Source: Mesorhizobium_L sp035547755
Lineage (GTDB): Bacteria; Pseudomonadota; Alphaproteobacteria; Rhizobiales; Rhizobiaceae
NCBI GenBank assembly: GCA_035547755.1
Contig: DASZUG010000023.1
Span: 27,908 to 91,907, forward strand
Direction of reading: 5' to 3'
Length of the DNA stretch: 64,000 nucleotides
Numbering within the stretch: position 1 is the stretch's first letter; each line of letters begins with the position of its first letter. Below are positions 7,615 to 15,508 of the stretch, piece by piece. The translations under genes and the position numbers were made by a program. The notes below the pieces were generated by a model. It was not told the DNA's origin and searched no databases. It saw nothing but the letters and a program-made list of their open reading frames with translations.

Positions 7615-8196
7615 ATGGATTCCCTCAAGGCACTGAAAAAGCAGCATCGCAACGAGGCGCTCTCCCGCCGCGACCAGATGGATCCCGCCCTGAGAATCGA
7701 AGGGGCGATGGCGCTCCTGAATCACGCCTCGGCGATCGAACTCACCCCCGATGAGGTCATTTCGGGTTTCTGGCCGATCCGCTCCGAAATGGATATCCGC
7801 CCGCTCATGTTCGCGCTCACGGAGCGCGGCGCGCGCCTGACATTGCCCGCGATCATCGACCGCGAGACGATCGTCTTCCGGGAACTCGTCCGCGATGCGC
7901 CGCTGATCGACATGGGGTTCGGCACCAAGGGTCCCGGCGAGGACGCTTCTATCCTCGATCCGACGCTGATGCTCGTTCCGCTTGCCGCCTTCGACCGGCG
8001 GGGCCATCGCATCGGCTACGGGGCGGGGCATTATGACAGGGCGATTGCACGTCTCCACGCGAAGGGATTCAAGCCGGCGCTGATCGGCATCGCCTTCGAC
8101 TGCCAGGAGGTCGCAACCGTGCCGAACGAGGCGCATGACGTCCGGCTTGACGCCATCCTCACGGAAAGCGGGTTGCGGACCTTCGCGGCCGGCTGA
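7615..8196 (+). CDS. 5-formyltetrahydrofolate cyclo-ligase
   Basis: A 193-residue protein with the family's C-terminal signature DRRGHRIGYGAGHYDR (about residues 126-141), which binds ATP/phosphate, and an N-terminal basic helix with the K-x-x-x-R pattern. The enzyme converts 5-formyl-THF plus ATP to 5,10-methenyl-THF in the cytoplasm. It follows 6S RNA, the classic ssrS-ygfA pairing, and is followed 60 bases later by a YmdB-type phosphodiesterase gene. A second, extended paralogue is at 10039, so the organism has two such proteins. Confidence 0.9.
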   Translation: MDSLKALKKQHRNEALSRRDQMDPALRIEGAMALLNHASAIELTPDEVISGFWPIRSEMDIRPLMFALTERGARLTLPAIIDRETIVFRELVRDAPLIDMGFGTKGPGEDASILDPTLMLVPLAAFDRRGHRIGYGAGHYDRAIARLHAKGFKPALIGIAFDCQEVATVPNEAHDVRLDAILTESGLRTFAAG

Positions 8197-8256
8197 TAGG
8201 AAGAACCGGGCCAGGCGCAATTTGCGGTTTTGGGCTGCGTGTGAAACAACGGATTG

Positions 8257-9081
8257 ATGCGGTTTCTCTTTCTCGGCGATATGGTGGGACGGACAGGACG
8301 GACGGCGGTCTTCGAACGGCTGCCGGGTCTGATTTCCGACTTCAAACTCGATTTCGTCGCCGTCAATGGAGAGAATGCCGCCGGCGGTTTCGGCATCACC
8401 GAGGATATCTTCCACAACACGCTCGCCGCCGGGGCCGACGTCGTCACAACCGGCAATCATGTTTGGGACCAGCGCGAGGCGCTTTCCTTCGCGCCGCATG
8501 AGGAGCGTTTCCTGCGGCCGCTCAATTTTCCGAAGGGAACGCCCGGCCGTGGGGCGGGGCTCTACAGCGCACGGAACGGCGCCAGGATCATGGTCGCGAA
8601 TGTGATGGGCCGCGTCTTCATGCATCCCGAACTCGACGATCCCTTCCAGACGATCGAGAACGAACTCGAAGCCTGCCGCCTCGGCCAGCACGCCGACGCG
8701 ATCATCATCGACTTCCACGCCGAGGCGACATCGGAGAAACTGTGCTTCGGCCACTTCGTCGACGGCCGCGTCAGCCTTGTCATCGGTACACATACGCACC
8801 AGCCGACGGCGGACCACCAGATTCTCACGGGCGGGACGGGCTACATCACGGATGCCGGCATGTGTGGCGATTACGATTCCTCGATCGGCATGAATTGGGA
8901 CGAGCCGCTCAACCGTTTCCTCTCGAAGGTGCCAAAAGGCCGCTTCGAAGCCGCCAATGGGCCGGCGACCCTTTGCGGGCTCGGCGCGGAGATTTCCGAC
9001 CGGACGGGTTTTGTGGAGAAGATCGCGCCCCTGCGGCTCGGCCCGCGGCTCGAGGAAACGGTTCCATCCTTCTGGAACTGA
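8257..9081 (+). CDS. YmdB-family metallophosphoesterase (TIGR00282)
   Basis: A 274-residue metallophosphoesterase. The N-terminal FLGDMVGRTGR, the NGENAAGGFG segment, TTGNHVWDQ and GTHTHQPTADHQIL supply the aspartate, asparagine and histidine ligands of the di-metal site. YmdB-family enzymes hydrolyse 2',3'-cyclic nucleotides. An ATG at 8257 is chosen; a TTG directly before it (8254) is also possible. It follows the cyclo-ligase gene on the same strand, a pairing known from other alphaproteobacteria. Confidence 0.85.
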   Translation: MRFLFLGDMVGRTGRTAVFERLPGLISDFKLDFVAVNGENAAGGFGITEDIFHNTLAAGADVVTTGNHVWDQREALSFAPHEERFLRPLNFPKGTPGRGAGLYSARNGARIMVANVMGRVFMHPELDDPFQTIENELEACRLGQHADAIIIDFHAEATSEKLCFGHFVDGRVSLVIGTHTHQPTADHQILTGGTGYITDAGMCGDYDSSIGMNWDEPLNRFLSKVPKGRFEAANGPATLCGLGAEISDRTGFVEKIAPLRLGPRLEETVPSFWN

Positions 9082-9126
9082 CGAGCGGCGAGCATCGGCT
9101 TCGACCGCCTGCGGCTCGATATGCCG

Positions 9127-9567
9127 TCAGCCTGATGCTTTCGGCGCGGCAGGGAGGCGGAAGAACATTGCGAGTTTCAAGCTTTCCGCGATCCGCTCGG
9201 CGCGGTCGATGAAAATCTCCGCGGCGTCCGGAGGGCAAAGCTCTTGCGCCGTCTTGCGGAAATGCGACAGCCAGATAGCAAAATCCTCTTCGCGCACCTG
9301 CTTCAGTTTGAGATGTGCCGGAACGGGCCGACCCTCATAGGAGCGGGTCTTGAGGATCACCGAGCACCAGAATTCCGTCATCTTGTCGAGATGCGGCTCC
9401 CAATTCTCGCCGATGACGCCGGCGAAAATCGGCCCAAGCCGCTCATCCTTGCGAACACGTCCGTAGAAATCGCGAACCAGACGGCCGATGAAGGCGCGAT
9501 CGATCTCCGGATGCGCCAGCGGGGCTTCCGGCTGGGGCGGGATCCTGGCGACATCTAATGGCGACAT
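9127..9567 (-). CDS. Group III truncated haemoglobin
   Basis: A 146-residue globin-like protein. The FIGRLVRDFYGRVRKDERLGPIF segment is the N-terminal helix pattern of group III truncated globins, with a central HLDKMTEFWCSVILKT helix and a conserved HLKL segment supplying the likely proximal histidine. Such globins bind oxygen or nitric oxide and are often induced under nitrosative or low-oxygen stress. The ATG at 9567 gives the family length; a longer frame upstream lacks support. The divergent gene at 9667 is DUF6522, often met near nitrogen-oxide genes, which fits a shared stress response. Confidence 0.8.
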   Translation of the reverse strand: MSPLDVARIPPQPEAPLAHPEIDRAFIGRLVRDFYGRVRKDERLGPIFAGVIGENWEPHLDKMTEFWCSVILKTRSYEGRPVPAHLKLKQVREEDFAIWLSHFRKTAQELCPPDAAEIFIDRAERIAESLKLAMFFRLPAAPKASG

Positions 9568-9570
9568 TGG

Positions 9571-9608
9571 ATATTTTCCTAAAGTGGAATATGATATACA
9601 TGTTTTAG
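9571..9608. promoter_or_regulatory. AT-rich dyad between globin and DUF6522 genes
   Basis: The 99-base divergent gap contains an AT-rich block with CTAAA...TTTAG arms (9579-9583 and 9604-9608) around the near-palindrome ATGATATACAT. It stands out from the GC-rich surroundings and could be a shared operator, for instance of an Rrf2-type NO or iron regulator. Assignment is tentative. Confidence 0.3.
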
Positions 9609-9666
9609 CCTTGGAGCGTCCCGCACTCAAGGGCGAAGTTTTCGGCCGCCTGGCGAAGAGACGACA

Positions 9667-9927
9667 ATGAACCCTGTCCGGATAAGGAATGGTGTTTTCG
9701 AAGTCGAGGCGAGCTTTCTCGCGGAGCATTTCCATCTCCGCCCTGCCGATGTGCCTGAACTCCTGCGCAACCAGCGCATTTTGGCGCAGTGCGAGCGTGG
9801 CGAGAAGAACGATGCCGGACGCTACAGGCTGAGCTTCCGCTTCGGCGCCTCGCGGCTCAGCCTCGTCGTCGATGAAGGCGGCAATATCCTGCGCCGAAGG
9901 AGCGTTCGATGGCCCGATCCGCTATAA
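9667..9927 (+). CDS. DUF6522 family protein
   Basis: An 86-residue soluble protein with the pattern of the DUF6522 family: an N-terminal V-F-E-V-E-A-S-F-L segment, a central L-R-N-Q-R-I-L-A-Q-C-E-R-G helix and a C-terminal strand pair ending RSVRWPDPL. Members are small proteins of unknown function often found in gene neighbourhoods for denitrification or NO stress. Here it lies divergent from a truncated globin gene and upstream of the second cyclo-ligase paralogue, so the three may form one stress-response group. Confidence 0.6.
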   Translation: MNPVRIRNGVFEVEASFLAEHFHLRPADVPELLRNQRILAQCERGEKNDAGRYRLSFRFGASRLSLVVDEGGNILRRRSVRWPDPL

Positions 9928-10038
9928 TATTTTTAAAAAAAAGCGGCCGGTTCGGGATTGATGTCGCTTTCTGATACAGCTTTTCAGCAGCGTTGCTGCA
10001 TTTTCAGGTGATCAAGGTTCGAGAAGAGGTGTTTTGCG

Positions 10039-10707
10039 GTGGCCGATAGACGTGACGACGAACTTTCTCAATATGCATCGCCGCCCTGCTTCATGCATGA
10101 ACTCGGCCCGGACGGCGTGAGCGAGGTGCTCCGATCCGATGGTTGGGCCGACGTCAACAGATGGCGGAAGGCGGAACGCCAGCGGCTTATCGATCAGCGC
10201 ATGGTTTTTTCACAGCAGGAGCGCGAAACCCGTTCGCAAAGGATCGCCGCCGGCCTTGACAGGGCGATCGGCAGCCCGAACAACCGCATCGTCTCGATCT
10301 ATTGGCCGTTTCGCGGCGAACATGATTTGCGCAATTGGGGAAACACCGTAATCGAGCGCCGCGGCAGGATCGCGCTACCCGTCGTCGTCCAGAAAGGGCA
10401 TCCACTCGAGTTCCGGTGCTGGGCTCCGGGCGATCCGATGGAGCGCGGCGTCTGGAACATCCTCGTTCCGGCGCGTGGGCCAGCCGTCCTGCCCGATGTC
10501 GTGATCGCGCCGCTCGTCGGCTATGACGGTCAGAGCTATCGCCTGGGCTATGGCGGCGGCTTCTTCGACAGGACGCTTGCATCCATGCCACGCAAGCCGC
10601 TGACCATCGGCATCGGCTATGTCGAAAGCAGGTTGGCGACCATCTATCCGCAGCCGCATGACATTCCGATGGACGTCATCGTGACCGACGAGGCGGGCGG
10701 CTCCTGA
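10039..10707 (+). CDS. 5-formyltetrahydrofolate cyclo-ligase-like protein with N-terminal ASPPCFMHEL extension
   Basis: A 222-residue protein; the start is GTG, preceded by AGAAGAGG. Residues about 45-215 match the cyclo-ligase family, ending with YRLGYGGGFFDR, the phosphate-binding signature. The first 40 residues add a segment with YASPPCFMHELGPDG, a motif I recall from other rhizobial proteins near this type of gene. It shares only the fold with the paralogue at 7615, so it may act on another substrate or at low oxygen. The context (globin, DUF6522) points to stress. Function is inferred from family only. Confidence 0.75.
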   Translation: MADRRDDELSQYASPPCFMHELGPDGVSEVLRSDGWADVNRWRKAERQRLIDQRMVFSQQERETRSQRIAAGLDRAIGSPNNRIVSIYWPFRGEHDLRNWGNTVIERRGRIALPVVVQKGHPLEFRCWAPGDPMERGVWNILVPARGPAVLPDVVIAPLVGYDGQSYRLGYGGGFFDRTLASMPRKPLTIGIGYVESRLATIYPQPHDIPMDVIVTDEAGGS

Positions 10708-10733
10708 CAAACCAGCTGTGCTTCGGCTCGCGC

Positions 10734-11438
10734 CTATTCGGCGGGACCGAGCGTCAGCTTGAGAGGCTCCAGCCCGTCGATCGAGCCTTCCAGCACATCG
10801 CCGGAATGAACCGGCCCGACGCCTGCCGGCGTGCCGGTATAAAGAAGGTCGCCCGGCATGAGATGATAATAGCGGGAGAGGTGGGCGATCAGTTCGTCCA
10901 CCTTCCACACCAGTTCGTCGAGTGTCGAATCCTGCCTGACCTCGCCATTGACGCTCAGCCTGATCCGGCGCCCGTCGAGGGACGGGATCGCGGAAGCCTT
11001 GGTGATCGGCCCGGCAATGGCGGAATTCTCGAACGCCTTGCCAAGATCCCAGGGCCGGCGCTGATCCTTCGCGCTCTGCTGCAGGTCGCGGCGCGTCATG
11101 TCGAGGCCACAGGCATAGCCATAGACGGCAGACATGGCGTCTTCCCTGGCGATGCGAAAGGCAGGGGCGCCGATGGCGACCATGAGTTCCATCTCGTGAT
11201 GAAGGTTCTTGGTACCGAGCGCATAGGGCACGGTGGCGCCCGACAACGCCAGGCTGAGCGCGGGTTTCAGGAAATAGAAAGGGGCTTCCCGGTCGACCTC
11301 GTTTCCCATTTCCTTCGCATGTTCGACATAATTGCGTCCAACACAAAAGATACGGGTGACGGGAAAGAGCCTCTCCTCGCCCACGACTGGCAAGGCCGGC
11401 TGTGGCGGTACGGGGAAGAGAAAATCGGCACTGTTCAT
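10734..11438 (-). CDS. Fumarylacetoacetate hydrolase (FAH) family protein
   Basis: A 234-residue FAH-fold protein. The signature set is present: FCVGRNYVEHAKEMG at the N-terminus, HHEMELMVAIG with the metal-binding glutamate pair, GYACGLDMTRRDLQ with the aspartate ligand, and TGTPAGVGPV near the C-terminus. Family members are Mg-dependent hydrolases, decarboxylases or isomerases of aromatic breakdown products or acylpyruvates; this one could be an acylpyruvase or fumarylpyruvate hydrolase. The ATG at 11438 is chosen since an AGAGGT site precedes it and it gives the usual length. It is monocistronic as far as can be seen. Confidence 0.85.
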   Translation of the reverse strand: MNSADFLFPVPPQPALPVVGEERLFPVTRIFCVGRNYVEHAKEMGNEVDREAPFYFLKPALSLALSGATVPYALGTKNLHHEMELMVAIGAPAFRIAREDAMSAVYGYACGLDMTRRDLQQSAKDQRRPWDLGKAFENSAIAGPITKASAIPSLDGRRIRLSVNGEVRQDSTLDELVWKVDELIAHLSRYYHLMPGDLLYTGTPAGVGPVHSGDVLEGSIDGLEPLKLTLGPAE

Positions 11439-11554
11439 TTGGCTACCTCTCGCCATGCCTTTTCCCAGCTTGTACGGAGAGGGTCAACCGATTCGCTGCT
11501 GCAACGGAACCATTTCTCTCCGCCTCGTGCATAGCTGCTATGCAGTTTCCGCGC

Positions 11555-11583
11555 TTGCTGAATCATTGGGCAGAAGTCATATA
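11555..11583 (+). promoter_or_regulatory. Promoter of the suhB/MmgR-type sRNA
   Basis: A TTGCTG -35-like box (11555-11560) and CATATA -10-like box (11578-11583) are separated by exactly 17 bases, directly before the sRNA. The start of transcription should be near 11590. Confidence 0.5.
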
Positions 11584-11589
11584 GCGGGT

Positions 11590-11704
11590 GCTGGTGATCT
11601 TCCTCCTCCCAGAGAGCCAGCATCGAATGCGGCGCACCTCCTCCCGCGCCGCTATTCAGATCAGGCCCGTCGCTCCTCCTCCCGCGGCGGGCCTTTTTCT
11701 TTTT
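11590..11704 (+). ncRNA. suhB / MmgR (alpha-r8) family small RNA
   Basis: The 350-base gap between the FAH gene and the VanZ-like gene holds a structured RNA. A first hairpin CTGG...CCAG exposes CCTCCTCCC, a second unpaired CTCCTCCC follows, and a third hairpin closes AGGCCCG...CGGGCCT before a T-run. Repeated C-rich anti-Shine-Dalgarno loops followed by a strong terminator are the hallmark of the suhB/MmgR family. In Sinorhizobium meliloti, MmgR limits polyhydroxybutyrate storage. This organism carries PHB genes at 34.8-37.7 kb, so regulation of storage is a reasonable expectation. End points are approximate. Confidence 0.75.
11662..11704 (+). terminator. Rho-independent terminator of the sRNA
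   Basis: A stem with arms AGGCCCG and CGGGCCT is followed by TTTTTCTTTTT. It forms the 3' end of the suhB/MmgR-type RNA and its loop carries another CTCCTCC. Confidence 0.75.
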
Positions 11705-11790
11705 GGCCGCCTTGGGACAGCCGCAATTCCACCGGCTACAATAAAGCGGCGACTGCCAATTTCTCTTCCGTTCCACCGCTTCAGGCAATT

Positions 11791-12153
11791 ATGACCCGTT
11801 TCTTCTGCCAGATCATTGCATGGCTTCTCCTTGCGGGTATCATCGCCGTTACCGTGTCGCCGATCGGATGGCGTCCGGATTTGGGCGACGGCCCCAATGT
11901 CGACAGGGCAGTCGGCTTTCTCGTGATGGGTTTCTTTTTCGGGGCCGGATACGGGCGGCATTGGATTACGATCCTGTTCGCTGTCATTGCCGGTGCGTTT
12001 GCGATCGAGGCGCTGCAGCTCTTGACGCCAGACAGGCATGCAAGGTTGCTCGATGCCACTATCAAGGCCATCGGCGGTGGACTGGGTTTCCTGGCAGGCC
12101 ATGCGGCGCTTGCCATGTGGCCGAAACTGAGGAGAGACAGCCGTTCTGGCTAG
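11791..12153 (+). CDS. VanZ-like family membrane protein
   Basis: A 120-residue protein with about four hydrophobic spans and the VanZ-like pattern: a short first span ending TVSPIGWRPDLG, a D-R-A-V-G-F segment after the first loop, and IEALQLLTPDRHARLLDATIKAIGG with the family's E-x-x-Q and D motifs. Function of chromosomal VanZ-like proteins outside teicoplanin resistance is unknown. The ATG at 11791 gives the whole domain; longer frames run back through the sRNA. It overlaps the convergent CorC-type gene by 4 bases. Confidence 0.7.
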   Translation: MTRFFCQIIAWLLLAGIIAVTVSPIGWRPDLGDGPNVDRAVGFLVMGFFFGAGYGRHWITILFAVIAGAFAIEALQLLTPDRHARLLDATIKAIGGGLGFLAGHAALAMWPKLRRDSRSG

Positions 12154-13430
12154 AGGACAGAATCGGTCACGGCCGGCCTGATGCGGATGCGGGTGATGCG
12201 GTTCTTCTCGCGCTTCAGGATAATGAAGCGCTTGCCGTGGAAGGTGAAGGCCTGCTTTTCTTCCGGGATCGTTTGGGTTTCGTGGATGACAAGGCCTGCT
12301 ACGGTGGTCGCCTCTTCGTCGGGCAAATTCCAGTCGAGCGCGCGGTTGAGGTCGCGGATCGGCACGGAGCCATCGACGACGACGGAGCCGTCCGCCTCCT
12401 GCTTGACGCCCTGCATGTCGATGTCATGTTCGTCTGCGATCTCGCCGACGATCTCCTCGATGATGTCCTCCAAAGTCACCATGCCCTCCACCTCGCCATA
12501 TTCGTCCACGACGACGGCGAAATGCGCCTTGCGGCGCAAAAACGCGTTGAGTTGATCCTGCAGCGATGTCGTGTCCGGTACGAACCACGGCTTGGTCGCG
12601 ACCTTGGTGATGTCGATCGCGGAAGGATCGTTGTTCGCCTCATTGAGCGCGCGCAAGAGATCCTTGGCGTGGACCACCCCGATGATGTTGTCGATGGAAT
12701 CCTTCCATATCGGAATACGCGTGTAGGGACTTTGCAATATCTCGCGGACGATGAGGTTGGGCGGCTGCTCGGCATTGACCGACATCATGCCTGTTCGGTG
12801 CACCATGACATCGGACACTTCCAGTTCGCCGAGATCGAGCAGTCCGCCAAGGCGGTCGCGTTCCTGCTTGATGACGGCGCCTTCCCGTAGAAGCACTTCG
12901 ACGGTCCCGCGCAATTCCTCGCGTGCCGATAGAAGGGACATGTTCTTGTCGAAGCGGACGCCACAAAGCCACAAGACGCCCCTGACGATGCGGTTGATGA
13001 GGGCGGAGAGCGGCCCTACCACGAAAACGAAGAGATTGACGAGCGGCGCGACCGCCAGCGAGAAGCGGTCCGGCGTGGTGATCGCCCAGGATTTCGGCAG
13101 TACTTCCGCGAAGATGACGAGCAGCACCGTCATCGCGGCCGTCGAATAGGCGACCCCGCGCGCGCCGAAAAGGTCGAGAAAGACGGAGGTGGCGAGCGAG
13201 GAGGCCAATATATTGGCGAGGTTGTTGCCGATGAGCAGCGCGCCGATCAGCCGGTCGCGGTGGCCAATGAGGCGGTTGACGATGCCGGCGGCGGTCGAGC
13301 CGGAATGTTCGAGCGACAGCATGCGCGCCCGCGAGGCTGCCGTCAGCGCCGTTTCGGAACCGGCGAAGAACGCCGAACAGATGATGCACAGGCAGATCGC
13401 GCCGCAGGTGATCCAGAGGGCCGTCGTCAT
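12150..13430 (-). CDS. HlyC/CorC (CNNM) family transporter-type protein
   Basis: A 426-residue protein with the standard order: a DUF21 membrane domain with about four spans (residues 1-150), a CBS-domain pair (about 200-330) and a C-terminal CorC/HlyC transporter-associated domain. Conserved FFAGSETALTA near residue 21 and GMVTLEDIIEEIVGEI in the second CBS domain fit the family. Members are linked to Mg2+ or Co2+ efflux or homeostasis. It overlaps the 3' end of aroB by 4 bases, so it is the last gene of the aroK-aroB operon, an arrangement known in rhizobia. Confidence 0.85.
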   Translation of the reverse strand: MTTALWITCGAICLCIICSAFFAGSETALTAASRARMLSLEHSGSTAAGIVNRLIGHRDRLIGALLIGNNLANILASSLATSVFLDLFGARGVAYSTAAMTVLLVIFAEVLPKSWAITTPDRFSLAVAPLVNLFVFVVGPLSALINRIVRGVLWLCGVRFDKNMSLLSAREELRGTVEVLLREGAVIKQERDRLGGLLDLGELEVSDVMVHRTGMMSVNAEQPPNLIVREILQSPYTRIPIWKDSIDNIIGVVHAKDLLRALNEANNDPSAIDITKVATKPWFVPDTTSLQDQLNAFLRRKAHFAVVVDEYGEVEGMVTLEDIIEEIVGEIADEHDIDMQGVKQEADGSVVVDGSVPIRDLNRALDWNLPDEEATTVAGLVIHETQTIPEEKQAFTFHGKRFIILKREKNRITRIRIRPAVTDSVL

Positions 13431-14542
13431 CCCTTGTGGTTTTCCCTCAGAAAGGCCAGGACCTCGGACGCGGGCACGTCCCTGGCGATGAAAGCCTCAC
13501 CGATCCCGCGCGTCAGAATGAAAGTCAGCGCACCGCGCGCCACCTTCTTGTCCTGGCGGATATAGTCGAGAAGCCGTTCCGGACCAGGCAATGAGCCGGG
13601 AATGTCGGCGATACTGGTCGGAAGGCCGACGGCTGTGAGATGCGCCTCGACACGGCGTGCGTCGTCGGAACTCGCCAGGTTCATGCGCGTGGAAAAGCGG
13701 TGCGCAAGCGCCATGCCGATCGCGACGCCTTCGCCATGAACCAGTCTTTCGCTGTCGTAACCGGTCGCGGCTTCGAGCGCGTGGCCGAAAGTGTGGCCGA
13801 GATTGAGAAGCGCCCTCTCGCCCGTCTCCAATTCGTCCCGCGCCACCACATCGGCCTTGGCGCGACAGGATTCGGCAATCGCATGGGTGCGCGCAGGCCC
13901 GCCGTCGAAGATCTCGCGCCAGTTCTTCTCCAGCCAGACGAAGAAATCGGGGCGGTCGATCAGCCCGTATTTGACGATTTCGGCATAGCCGGCGCGGAAT
14001 TCGCGCGACGAAAGCGTGTCGAGCACGCCCGTATCGGCCAGAACGAGACGGGGCTGATGGAAAAGGCCGACGAGGTTCTTGCCGCGCGGCGTGTTGATGC
14101 CGGTCTTGCCGCCGACGGAGGAATCGACCTGCGCCAAGAGCGAGGTCGGCATCTGGACGAAGCGCATGCCGCGCCTGACGATGCCGGAGGCGAAGCCCGC
14201 CAGATCGCCGACGACGCCGCCGCCGAGAGCGATGACGATATCGCCGCGTTCGAGGCGCGCGCCAAGGATTGCGTCGACAACCTCCTGGAGAGCGTCGAAG
14301 CTCTTGGTCTTTTCGCCGGCCGGGAGGACGATCGGAACGGCTTCGATACCCGAACCGTTCAGCGAAGCCATGAGTAGATCGAGATGGAAGGACGCGACAT
14401 TGCGGTCGGTGACGATCGCGACCCGCACCTGCCCGAAAAGGGCAGCGATGCGCGCGCCGGATTCCTCGACGAGGCTGCGGCCGATGAGGATATCATAGGC
14501 GCGTTCGCCGAGCCCGACCTCGACTGTCACGGCATCGCTCAT
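13427..14542 (-). CDS. aroB: 3-dehydroquinate synthase
   Basis: A 371-residue protein with the AroB pattern: NAD-binding GGGVVGDLAGF near residue 108, SVGGKTGIN near residue 146 and the NLGHTFGHALE zinc/substrate site near residue 252. It catalyses the second step of the shikimate pathway, turning DAHP into 3-dehydroquinate. The ATG at 14542 begins one base after the aroK stop; the longer frame reads back into aroK. Operon order is aroK, aroB, CorC-type gene. Confidence 0.95.
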   Translation of the reverse strand: MSDAVTVEVGLGERAYDILIGRSLVEESGARIAALFGQVRVAIVTDRNVASFHLDLLMASLNGSGIEAVPIVLPAGEKTKSFDALQEVVDAILGARLERGDIVIALGGGVVGDLAGFASGIVRRGMRFVQMPTSLLAQVDSSVGGKTGINTPRGKNLVGLFHQPRLVLADTGVLDTLSSREFRAGYAEIVKYGLIDRPDFFVWLEKNWREIFDGGPARTHAIAESCRAKADVVARDELETGERALLNLGHTFGHALEAATGYDSERLVHGEGVAIGMALAHRFSTRMNLASSDDARRVEAHLTAVGLPTSIADIPGSLPGPERLLDYIRQDKKVARGALTFILTRGIGEAFIARDVPASEVLAFLRENHKG

Positions 14543-14543
14543 T

Positions 14544-15137
14544 CTATGTCTCTCCTGCCGGCTCTGCGTCCAACAGGCCGGCCAGCCCTTCGAGAACCTC
14601 CGCGGCGATGATCTCACGCTTTTCGTCGCGCGTCCTCACCGTGATCCGGGCGGAGGCATAGATGGGATAGCGCTCATCCATCAGCCTCCTCATCACCGCA
14701 CGCGGATCCGGCGTGCGCAGCAGGGGCCGGTTCGGCCGTTTCGCGACGCGCTCCATGAGAAGATCGAGATCGGCTTCAAGCCAGATGGAGATACCGCGCT
14801 CCGCGATGTTGCGCCGGGTTTCCGTATTCATGAAAGCGCCACCGCCCGTGGACAGGACCTGCGGTCCCGTTTTCAAGAGACGCTCGATCACGCGCTGTTC
14901 GAGCGCGCGGAATTCAGTCTCGCCATAGGTATCGAACAGGTCGGGGATCGTCATGCGCGAGATCTCCTCGATCTCGTGGTCGCTATCGATGAACGGAAGG
15001 TCGAGCATCTGCGACACCTTCCGCCCGATCACCGTTTTCCCGGCTCCCATCAGCCCGACAAAGACGATCGATCGGTCGCCGAGCCGAGTGGTCAGAGCTG
15101 TCGGATCGAATTTCGCCTGTTTTTCCAGGACCATCAT
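14544..15137 (-). CDS. aroK: Shikimate kinase
   Basis: A 197-residue P-loop kinase. Walker A GLMGAGKT is at residues 28-35, the shikimate-binding D51-S-D53 follows, GGG is at 98-100, and the lid arginines lie in KRPNRPLL around 133-140. It phosphorylates shikimate with ATP in the cytoplasm. Two adjacent ATG codons (15137 and 15134) are both possible; the first is used. The N-terminal extension of about 20 residues is usual for alphaproteobacterial forms. Confidence 0.95.
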   Translation of the reverse strand: MMVLEKQAKFDPTALTTRLGDRSIVFVGLMGAGKTVIGRKVSQMLDLPFIDSDHEIEEISRMTIPDLFDTYGETEFRALEQRVIERLLKTGPQVLSTGGGAFMNTETRRNIAERGISIWLEADLDLLMERVAKRPNRPLLRTPDPRAVMRRLMDERYPIYASARITVRTRDEKREIIAAEVLEGLAGLLDAEPAGET

Positions 15138-15294
15138 GGGTGAACCGCATCCTTTGCGGTCGTATCGACATGAAAACCGCCCTTGCGTCAAGAATGCCCC
15201 GTCTGCGAAGCCTTGAAAAGCGGCAGGCATGACCGCATAAGAGAAGAGCGGCGTTTCATTCCGGTACACGGCCGGCCATCGGGGGCGGAGGTTC

Positions 15295-15468
15295 ATGCCC
15301 ACTCTTTTCAGGCTGATAACGGTGCTGCTTGTTCTTGCCGGCCTTGTCTATGGCGGGATGTTCGCGCTCGCCTGGTATGTCAAACCCAAGATCGGCGTCA
15401 TCACCGTCCGCGTTCCATTGGAGAAGATCGAGAAGCGCCAGCAGGAACAGAAGACCGTCAGCCAATGA
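15295..15468 (+). CDS. Small single-span membrane protein
   Basis: A 57-residue protein, absent from longer-gene predictions. One hydrophobic span (about residues 5-28) is followed by a charged tail ending KIEKRQQEQKTVSQ. A GGCGGAGG ribosome-binding site precedes the ATG at good spacing. Rhizobial genomes often carry a similar tiny membrane protein between aroK and xerD, which supports it being real. Function is unknown. The xerD start is 40 bases downstream. Confidence 0.65.
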   Translation: MPTLFRLITVLLVLAGLVYGGMFALAWYVKPKIGVITVRVPLEKIEKRQQEQKTVSQ

Positions 15469-15508
15469 AGATTTTCCGTGCCACCGAATCCGGCGGGAGT
15501 GGTGGCAA

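Noticed and set aside
9999..10016. FNR/NnrR-like box upstream of the second cyclo-ligase
   Set aside because: Only the right half-site ATCAA fits; the left half has three mismatches.
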